The notes below the pieces were generated by a model. It was not told the DNA's origin. It worked only from the letters and a program-made list of their open reading frames with translations, and did not search any database. A program made the position numbers and the translations under genes. Shown piece after piece: positions 57,200-64,000 of a stretch of 64,000 nucleotides of DNA (position 1 is its first letter; each line of letters opens with the position of its first letter). Origin of the DNA: Mytilus galloprovincialis (lineage: Eukaryota > Mollusca > Bivalvia > Mytilida > Mytilidae); contig NC_134849.1 of NCBI RefSeq assembly GCF_965363235.1, forward strand, positions 63,011,122 through 63,075,121. Direction: 5' to 3'.

Positions 57200-59160
57200 A
57201 TTTTTTGGTCGTACATTGGTATCACATCGTCATAGTCGTTGTCTTCTGAAGACATTTCGTTTTCGCATTCTTACTTTTGTAAAAGAAAATAAAAATCTAT
57301 GAAAAGAAAGGTTGGGATTGATTTTGGGTGTTTTGGTCCCAACAGTTTAGAAATTAGGGGCCAAAAAGGTCCCAAATAAGCAGTTTTCTTTGTTTTCGCA
57401 CAATAACTTTAGTATAAGTAAACAGAAATCTATAGAATTTTAATACAAGGTCTATGACTACAAAAGGAAGGTTGGGATTGATTTTGGGAGTTTTAGTCCC
57501 AACAGTTTAGGAATTAGGGGCCAAAAACATTTCCCAAAGAAGCATTTTTCTTGTTTTTTGCACAATAAATTTAGTATAAGTATATAGAAATCAATGAAAT
57601 TTTAACACAAGGTTTATGACCACAAAAGGAAGGTTTGGATTGATTTTGGGAGTTTTGGTCCCAATGAATTAGGGGTCAAAATTAAAGGGTCAAAATTAAA
57701 GGGTCAACTATTTAATCGCAATCCAAATTCAGAGCTGTATCAAGCTTAAATGTTGTGTCCATACTTGCCCCAACTGTTCAGGGTTCTCCCTCTGCAGTCG
57801 TATAAAGCTGCGCCCTGCTGAGCATCTGGTTTTACATGACTGCACTAAAAATGTATTTGTAATTTTATATTGCTATCAGTCTATCATGTTAGTGTCATTG
57901 TCAGTAGACATTTGGTTTCTAGACAATAACTTTAGTATTTATAAATGAATCTCTAGATTTAGATTTATGGCCCCTGACCTGACAATGTTAACTGTTCCTG
58001 CAGTTTTTGTCAATATTATACATGTATGCTTGAAAATAACAGAAGAATGATGTTTAAGAACAAATTTTTAAACTTTGTAGCTTAGTTCATCATCCAAGAT
58101 GGCTGCTTATTTTAACTTAGGACCCTATAGGAATTACATACAAATGTCTCCTTTTAGAGAACCACTGAATGGATTAAAACAAAACATGGCATGAATGTTC
58201 CTTATGGGGTGCTGACTAAGTATTGTTTATTTTTATCCGATCCATCATCCAATATGGCTGCCAGCAGGGGACTTAGTTTAACATATAGGACCTATAGGAA
58301 ATACATGCAAATTTCTTCTTTTAGAAAACCACTAAATGGAATGAAACCAAACATGGTATGATTGATCCTTATGAGATGATGACCAAGTGTTGTTACTTTG
58401 TAACTTGATTCATCATCTAAGATGGCTACCAGCGGGGGACTTAATTTAACTTAGGACCCTATAGGAAATACATACAAATGTCTTCTTTTAGAAAACCACT
58501 TTATCGATTGAAACCAAACATGACACGAGTGTTCCTAATGACTCAGTAATGAGGTGCTGACCAAGTGTTTTTACTGGGTAACTTGTACTTTTTTGTAGCC
58601 AAAGTGTGTTTTTCTAACCAAACTAATCCTTTGGCAAATAAAAAAGTTCCAATAAATAGAACCAGATGCTCCGCAGGGCGCAGCTTTATACGACCGCAGA
58701 GGTTGAACCCTGAATGGTTGGGGCAAGTATGGACACAACATTCAAGCTGGATTCAGCTCTAAATTTGGATTGTGATTATATAGTTGACACATCATAGGTT
58801 TCTGACACAGAATGAATGTGGTCTAATGAACTTAAAATATTTTTTTCATAGGCGGAACAAACTTGAAAACTGGGCCCATAATCAATAATCTAAGTACATG
58901 TTTAGATTCAGCATAACAAAGAACCCCAAGGATTCAATTTTTGTTAAAATCAAACTAAGTTTAATTTTGGACCCGTTGGACCTTAATGTAGACCAATTTG
59001 AAAATGGGACCAAAACTTAAGAATCTACATACACAGTTAGATTCAGCATATCAAAGAACCCCAATTATTCAATTTTTTATGAAATCAAACAAAGTTCAAT
59101 TTTGGACCCTTTGAGCCCCTTATTCCTAAACTGTTGGACTCCTCAAATGTACATTTTACA
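57200..59160. mobile_element. Large repeat cluster with inverted outer arms and three internal tandem units
   Basis: 'ggtcccaacagtttag' / 'aattaggggccaaaa' units at 57340, 57480 and 57650, and their reverse complement ('ccttattcctaaactgttgg') at 59117. A further pair, 'gccccaactgttcagggtt' with 'gcagtcgtataaagctgcgc' at 57765-57830 and its reverse complement at 58660-58740. Between them three tandem units of about 150 bp with 'catccaagatggctgc' at 58095, 58250 and 58410. Intron 4 of the zinc-finger gene. I know this as a common bivalve repeat family; its class is uncertain. Confidence 0.75.
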
Positions 59161-59359
59161 TGAATGTTGAACTAAGTAATAATATATAAGCTTTAGAAGT
59201 CCAAAGCTTGCTCAAAGATCCTTAAATTACTAAGTTAAATTTTACATGTTTAAAACTCAGTTATGTAAAATCGACTTTCTTATCTGTTATCACCTATATT
59301 AATTTTAGATAACAACATTGGAAATATGTGTTTATGATTAGTATATTTTTACAGGAAAG

Positions 59360-59450
59360 AAATGAAACAGGAGATGCTGAAGACAATATAGAGGAAATAA
59401 ATGAGCAGAACACAGAAGAAAATGCTGCTAGTCATGACCAGATGAATGAG
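59360..59450 (+). CDS. Zinc-finger gene exon 5: acidic linker
   Basis: NETGDAEDNIEEINEQN, EENAASHDQMNE, strongly acidic. The obvious acceptor 'tttttacag' ends at 59354, but that start does not fit the phase left by exon 4; an AG at 59358-59359 does fit and is used here. A missed small exon between 57180 and 59354 is the alternative. Donor GTAACA, phase 0. Confidence 0.65.
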
Positions 59451-59552
59451 GTAACAGATACATACAATGTATATTCTTTAATTGTTAACATCACTATCCT
59501 TTCATCTTGCAAAAGAAATTAAGGATGGACCAATCTTTCTAGACTTTGACAA

Positions 59553-59760
59553 TATTGTTCATAGATATAAGAAGATGTGATGTGAGTGCCAATGAGACAA
59601 CTCTCCATCCAAATAACAATTTAAAAAGTAAACCATTATAGGTCAATGTACGGCCTTCAACATGAAGCCTTGGTTCACACCGAACATCAAGTTATAAAGG
59701 GCCCCAAAATTACTAGTGTAAAACCATTCAAACTGGAAAACCAAAGGTCTAATGTTTGTT
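59553..59760 (+). repeat. Interspersed SINE/MITE-like unit, family 1
   Basis: 'gagtgccaatgagacaactc', 'aaaccattataggtcaatgt', 'aaaaccattcaaactggaaa'. Confidence 0.8.
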
Positions 59761-59799
59761 TAGGTTTTATTAGTGTCCTGTGTTGTTAGTGTCTTTATA

Positions 59800-60180
59800 C
59801 CCCAAAAAAACCAAGTTTTTAGGGATATATATAGGAATCGCCCTGTCGTCCCTCCATCTGTCTGTCCATCATGTCTCATAAGTGCAACTCTTCCTTAATA
59901 TTGATGAAACTTCAAACAGTTGTAGTACACAACCAAAGGATGTGGAAAAAGGAAAATATTTCTGGATGGAACTATTTCAAGGGAGATAATTGAATTTACT
60001 TAGTTAAATATACATCTAGCAATAAATGGCAACAAGCTTGTTAGCCCAACTACTCCTAAAAAGGTTAATACTGATGAAACTTTACCCAGTTGTTGTACAC
60101 AACCTGTAGATATGCACGAAGGAGGATATTTCTGGTCTGATTTTTTTCAAGGGAGATGATTGAAATTACTTAAGTTTTAA
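59800..60180 (+). repeat. Repeat with two diverged tandem halves
   Basis: 'gatgaaacttcaaacagttg', 'gtacacaaccaaaggatg', 'aaatatttctgg', 'ttcaagggagat' occur in order at 59900-59990 and again at 60070-60160. The left part has CTGTCGTCCCTCC-type words like family 3. Confidence 0.75.
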
Positions 60181-60280
60181 TACCCACAAATTCGTTCACA
60201 GTATACATGTATGCATGATATAGTGATTCAATTCTGCTGTTTTTCACTTCTTTTATAGAAATGTAATTTTTCTTTTGCAG

Positions 60281-60844
60281 ACTGATGACTATACTTGTGG
60301 TGAATGTGGTCTAACATTTGTTAGTCTACATGAATATAACATTCACCAGGACATTGGAAATCATAATATCAGGCACGCTGATCGAGTAAAAACTTTTTGG
60401 AGTAGTAAATGCACTAATATAAAAGAGTCAATGACAAGTGTTTTTTCAAAAGCAACTGATGATGATCAGACACCACAGACTAAAACACAATGTTCACTAC
60501 ATTCAGGATGGTCATTGAAAGGAAGAAGAATGAATAAGAGATTTAGCATAGCTGTAAACGACTATTTACTTAATTTATTTATGGAAGGTGAACAAACTGG
60601 CCGAAAATATACTCCAACAGAGGCTTCCAAAAAAATAAGAGCAGTCAGGGATGAAAATGGGAATAGGCTTTTTTCACCAGAAGAATGGCTGAGCTCACAA
60701 CAAGTACAGGGTTTATTTTCCAGATTTGTCAATCAATCTGGAAAAATTCCTAAAGAGGAATCTGATGATGAATTAAATGATGCTATTATAGAAATTACTC
60801 GTCAGGAAAATGAACTTGAACTAATTCATTCCATTTGTCAATGA
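60281..60844 (+). CDS. Zinc-finger gene exon 6: C2H2 finger and conserved C-terminal block
   Basis: Residues 283-469. A single C2H2 finger: Cys288-x2-Cys291-x12-His304-x5-His310 (YTCGECGLTFVSLHEYNIH). Then a conserved block: GWSLKGRRMNKRFSIAVND, YLLNLFMEGEQTGRKYTP, EASKKIRAVRDENGNRLF, PEEWLSSQQVQGLFSRFV, followed by an acidic tail and TGA. I recall this 'K-RF-x-x-x-x-x-x-YL-x-x-x-F-x-x-GE-x-TG-x-K ... R-LF-x-x-x-E-WL-x-x-Q-Q-x-x-x-FSR' pattern, usually after a finger, in many uncharacterised aquatic invertebrate proteins; its function is unknown to me. Nucleic-acid binding is plausible. Confidence 0.9.
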   Translation, partial: TDDYTCGECGLTFVSLHEYNIHQDIGNHNIRHADRVKTFWSSKCTNIKESMTSVFSKATDDDQTPQTKTQCSLHSGWSLKGRRMNKRFSIAVNDYLLNLFMEGEQTGRKYTPTEASKKIRAVRDENGNRLFSPEEWLSSQQVQGLFSRFVNQSGKIPKEESDDELNDAIIEITRQENELELIHSICQ

Positions 60845-62431
60845 TTTTTTCTTTTATGCTGGAACTAAAATATGTATTGCAATGTTTTGACCAACCTATT
60901 GTGATATTCCTTTAGATTTATATTTTGTACCTGCTTCATAATTTTTATCTAGCCATCATAGTACAAGATTAAAAAGTAGGGATGAAGTGTAAATATTCAT
61001 GACACAAAATTCTAATATATATATATATATATGTATTTGCATGAATCATAGCAATGCATCAGGGTTTTAGCTGAGGTGCTACCAGACTATTGGGGATGGC
61101 AGATAGGGGTAAAGGTGTTAAAAATTGTTTTCAAGAAAATAACTCAAAAAGTTTATATCCCTGTCAAACCCTAAGAAATTCTGTTTCTTATGAAGTAAGC
61201 AAGCAATGATAGTTAGGGTAAATTTCGTCAAAAGGTCACAGGCACAAAAAATGAAATTACAAGTGGGTTTCAGACTATAAATCTCAAAAACTTTACATTT
61301 TATCAAAAGAAACTTGATGATATGGTTAAAATGTCTAGTATGTAAGAATTGTTATAATTTACACTTACTTTGCTTGTTAAAGGTCAAGGTTTCAATTACT
61401 AAACATGATAAAAATATTTCAGAAATTAGTTTTTTGAATGGAAGTTTGCTTGTGCACTATGGTACCATTTAGACTTTTATTGCTGTAAATTGAGAAACAA
61501 GAAACATGGAATAAATACTTGCACCTGACTGCAAGTTTAAGGAGGTCATGGTTAAATTCTTAGTTTATAGATTTGTAGTGCATGTACATACAATAATCAT
61601 TGCTAAAGAAAATAGAATTTGTTGCGATTGGTCTTAGAAATGGGTATGCATGTGAAGTTCACCGATACTTTCCTTGCCTATTTTATTCTGTAATTTTTGC
61701 AATATTGTGTTTTTTTCAACTTATCTTGAACCTTGTTTAAATATAAGATTGATCTATGGAATAAAAATAAATCTTTGCCATCACTATTTGCTTATTTGTG
61801 AGTTTGTGTGTAATTTAAATACATGATCATCTTGTATCGTGATCTTATCCATGGAGAAATTGAGGCTGCACCCATGTTAAAATATATTAAACATGAAAAG
61901 CAGTTATTAATTTTTAAGTTACTGATACCCCTTTCATTAAGAATAATGAGATTTGACTTTATTAAAAGAAAAATATGCATGCATGTGTAAAAGTTTGATC
62001 TGGCAATAATACAGTTTGAAGCTGTTTTTTGAGCTGAGAGGGCTATGCTGTTCTGGTTTTTTTTAGCCTTACAGGAATGTGATCCCACCAAATTTTTTGT
62101 TCTTTTTATTAAAGAATATGATAATCTGTTAGCTCTATATGGTACATTTCCAATATTTACCATGGATGGAATTCCAGAAGACTTCAAAAATGGCTGATTT
62201 TGGCAAAATGAACAATTGGCATTTTGGATGTCCTTATTAGGTGTTTTTTTTCCTTTGTCAATATATTGATTATAACAAGTAATTTATGGAATAAAGACAC
62301 TAAGGTGGATATTATCTTGTATCAATATAGTTAAGCTCTTAAAATTGTGATTAAGAAGAAATGTTGAATTGAAAATGTAGTAAAAATCAGTTTTTCTTGG
62401 CTGTTTCAAAGGCCAAAATGATGATGCTCGT
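60845..62431 (+). other. 3' region of zinc-finger gene, with poly(A) signals
   Basis: Candidate AATAAA signals at 61510 and 61760-61772 (two overlapping). A TA microsatellite lies at 61015-61031. A 131-residue frame on the minus strand (62187-61792) shows no domain and is not called. Confidence 0.55.
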
Positions 62432-62445
62432 GTTGCCATGGCAAC
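62432..62445. promoter_or_regulatory. Perfect palindromic RFX X-box
   Basis: GTTGCCATGGCAAC is the full symmetrical X-box bound by RFX transcription factors (GTNRCC-RGYAAC with no spacer offset). It lies 130 bp inside the right end of the 12-kb element and about 640 bp upstream of gene D. Binding is inference. Confidence 0.6.
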
Positions 62446-62536
62446 CGTGCACAATTTTTTTCCCCGACATTTTTTTTTTTCATTTCATGTCTTTAATAGA
62501 CTTCATGTAAAGTTTCATCGAAATCTGAGTCCCATG

Positions 62537-62575
62537 ATGTGCCAACCATTGCCTGAGTTTTCCTTGGACAGCCTC
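62537..62575 (-). repeat. Right terminal inverted repeat of the 12-kb element
   Basis: Reverse complement reads GAGGCTGTCCA, GAAAACTCAGGCAA, TTGGCACAT. Confidence 0.88.
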
Positions 62576-62579
62576 TTAA

Positions 62580-63088
62580 ATGTAACGAAGTCATTATTAG
62601 TCCAAGACAAAACGTCTTTGCGCAAGATCAAATTTTAAGTGTCATTAGATGCAGGACCATAAATGGCAATTAATAAATACAATTCATATTTAGTTATTTT
62701 TAATCTATCAACACAACAATCAAATTTAAGTACCGAAAAGGGTCTCAATTTATAGAAAAAAGTCTTTACTCGATAATTGCCAATATGGATTGGAACATAT
62801 CACAGGCTTGTGAGAACAAATAGTTGCTAATTTTGTGTCTGGTTGCTAATGATTTAAATCGGAATAACACAATATCTCTTAATGGTTCTATCATTTTGAT
62901 GTGATCATATCATTTTTGATAGTTGACAATATAAAGGATACAATATTAATAATTCAAACAAAGAATTGACAATCTCGTTTTTGATATAATATTATTCAAT
63001 TTAATTGATTTCAATTAAAAATTCATTTCAATGACAAAGACAAATTACAACGAGTTAGAAACATAACTGCGTTTCGTTTTCATCTAAA
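62580..63088 (+). promoter_or_regulatory. Proximal upstream region of gene D
   Basis: Matches gene B upstream (47900-48400) in reverse complement: 'gtcattattagtccaagaca', 'aacgtctttgcgcaaga', 'ggcaattaataaata', 'gacaatctcgttttt', 'acgagttagaa'. Promoter role inferred from position and conservation. Confidence 0.7.
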
Positions 63089-63394
63089 ATGGAAACCGTT
63101 TTTATTCATATTTATATCTATATTATGTGTCTTGAAATTCAAATCTGCTTCCAAGATACTGTAAACGGTGGAAATTTTCAAAATAACAAGAAAATGACCT
63201 CTCACATTATATTAAATCGCGATAATATTGGTCCTAAAATGTGCATTCGAGAATGCTTACGAATGAAGAATTGCAACGGTATAAACTTTCAAAAGGATTT
63301 TCTTAAGTGCGAGCTCTTGTCTGATTTGAACGTAACAAGTCAGTTTGTTAGTGCGCCAGGGTATAGCTATTCAGACATTTCAGACTGGAAAATG
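63089..63394 (+). CDS. Gene D exon 1: signal peptide + PAN/apple-like domain
   Basis: ATG at 63089; residues 1-21 signal peptide; PAN-like region 24-102 with Cys52-x3-Cys56, Cys62 and Cys74. More than 80% of residues from TV-GGNFQN to DWKM are shared with gene B. Ends at a normal GT donor (ATG|GTAAGG), phase 0, where gene B has GC. Intron 1 sequence is also related to that of B ('gttgaatagttccgttaccg' region at 63765-63845, reverse). Remaining exons, expected to be an EGF-like module and CUB, lie beyond the window. Confidence 0.9.
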
Positions 63395-63894
63395 GTAAGG
63401 ATCGTTCATGTTTTCTTTTATATTTAGATTAATATTTCTATCAAATAAATAGATAAAATGTTTTATAAAAATATGGATATACTAATTAAATTGTTAAAAA
63501 GAGATGGAGTTAGTTGACTATATAGTTACGTGTTTTTATCTTTTTTCATTTCTTGTCATGTGTTTTGAATGCCCTGTTAGCATTTCGAATATTAAAAGAG
63601 GAAATAATCTTACCAATGTATTTTTTGCAACCAAATGAATTCAATGTTCAATTTACGGTTTCTGTATTCAATTTCTGAAATGCAATTCAAATTCTTCTGT
63701 TATTTCAAATATCGGTTGGACAGTTTCGAACTCTTCTGTTCTTTTAAATAAGGGTTTAACAGCAGGGACTCGGTAATACACTAATTGGTATTACTGACAT
63801 ACCCCTTTCTGCGGTAACGGAACTATTCAACTATAAACATAATAAGAAATTAAAAAAAAAAAAGATCTCTTAGTCGCATTTGGCACATTTATTT

Positions 63895-64000
63895 GAAATT
63901 TTGGGTCATCAATGCTCTTCATCTTTGTTTGGCTTTCGTTTCTTTTTTTACCTGAGCATCACTGATCAGTCTTATGTAGTCGAACCAGGCATCTGGCGTA
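63895..64000 (-). repeat. Interspersed repeat, family 6, reverse copy
   Basis: 'gggtcatcaatgctcttcat', 'gatcagtcttatgtagtcga', 'ccaggcatctggcgta', cut by the window edge. In intron 1 of gene D. Confidence 0.75.

Larger units (their letters stand above)
50497..62579. mobile_element. 12,075-bp TTAA-flanked DNA element carrying a zinc-finger gene
   Basis: Element proper is 50501-62575 with TTAA at 50497-50500 and 62576-62579. Both ends begin GAGGCTGTCCA, followed by GAAAAC(C/T)(C)AGGCAA and TTGGCACAT in the same order (left end has an 11-base insertion). Homology between gene B and gene D upstream regions is interrupted exactly here, so B carries the empty site. TTAA target duplications are known for the Kolobok and piggyBac superfamilies; I cannot place these termini in either. 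The only gene inside is the zinc-finger gene; no DDE transposase was found. Its introns hold at least eight younger insertions, so the original element was perhaps 5-6 kb. Confidence 0.85.

Noticed and set aside
61018..61031. TA-rich tract as a promoter
   Set aside because: Plain TA microsatellite; similar tracts at 13480, 30010, 36580 and 48205 lie near no gene start.
61792..62187. 131-residue minus-strand frame near the right end of the 12-kb element, considered as a transposase
   Set aside because: No DDE, RNase H-fold or DNA-binding motif seen and no conserved-looking pattern; more likely chance in 3' UTR-like DNA.

Overview
The window is AT-rich, intron-rich animal DNA from a bivalve mollusc, most likely a mussel (Mytilidae). 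The pointers are Penelope-like retroelement fragments of a type common in mussels, bivalve repeat families I recognise from memory, and secreted PAN/EGF/CUB proteins with small exons and phase-matched introns. There are no bacterial operons, rRNA genes or CRISPR arrays. Species assignment is inference.

Genes. Four related secreted-protein genes (named A-D here) and one relic share a first exon made of a signal peptide and a PAN/apple-like domain, followed by different modules. Gene C (+, 6088-13675, 3' end not found) has PAN, a six-cysteine module and the start of the gene A C-terminal domain. Gene A (-, 36105-26931, complete, 312 aa in five exons) has PAN, two EGF-like modules, the six-cysteine module and a C-terminal beta-rich-looking domain. 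Gene B (-, 47899-41191, complete, 250 aa in four exons) has PAN, an EGF-like module and a CUB domain split over two exons. Gene D (+, from 63089, running off the window) is a close paralogue of B. A broken copy of the last CUB exon of B lies at 1643-1788. All intron phases that can be tested in A, B and C agree. The module content suggests secreted recognition or binding proteins of the haemolymph or mucus; that role is inference.

The most notable object is a 12,075-bp insertion at 50501-62575. It has terminal inverted repeats beginning GAGGCTGTCC, is flanked by TTAA on both sides, and lies inside the upstream region shared by the head-to-head paralogues B and D. The upstream region of B (about 47900-48555) keeps the uninterrupted empty site, which fixes both ends of the insertion. 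Inside is a six-exon gene (51085-60844, 469 aa) for an uncharacterised zinc-finger protein with Cys/His-rich N-terminal signatures, acidic middle, one C2H2 finger and a conserved basic C-terminal block. Its introns are filled with younger insertions: two 468-bp MITEs with crossed target-site duplications, a large repeat cluster at 57200-59160, SINE-like units and others.

The rest is mostly mobile-element debris: seven Penelope-like fragments, a LINE 3' end nested in a SINE-like unit, tRNA-derived SINEs, at least ten hairpin MITEs, a Tc1-type MITE stuffed with an ACACCAT array, a 687-bp tandem duplication just downstream of gene A, and a 70-bp tandem duplication that copies the splice donor of gene A exon 1 four extra times. 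The long stretches listed as unassigned showed no gene to me.
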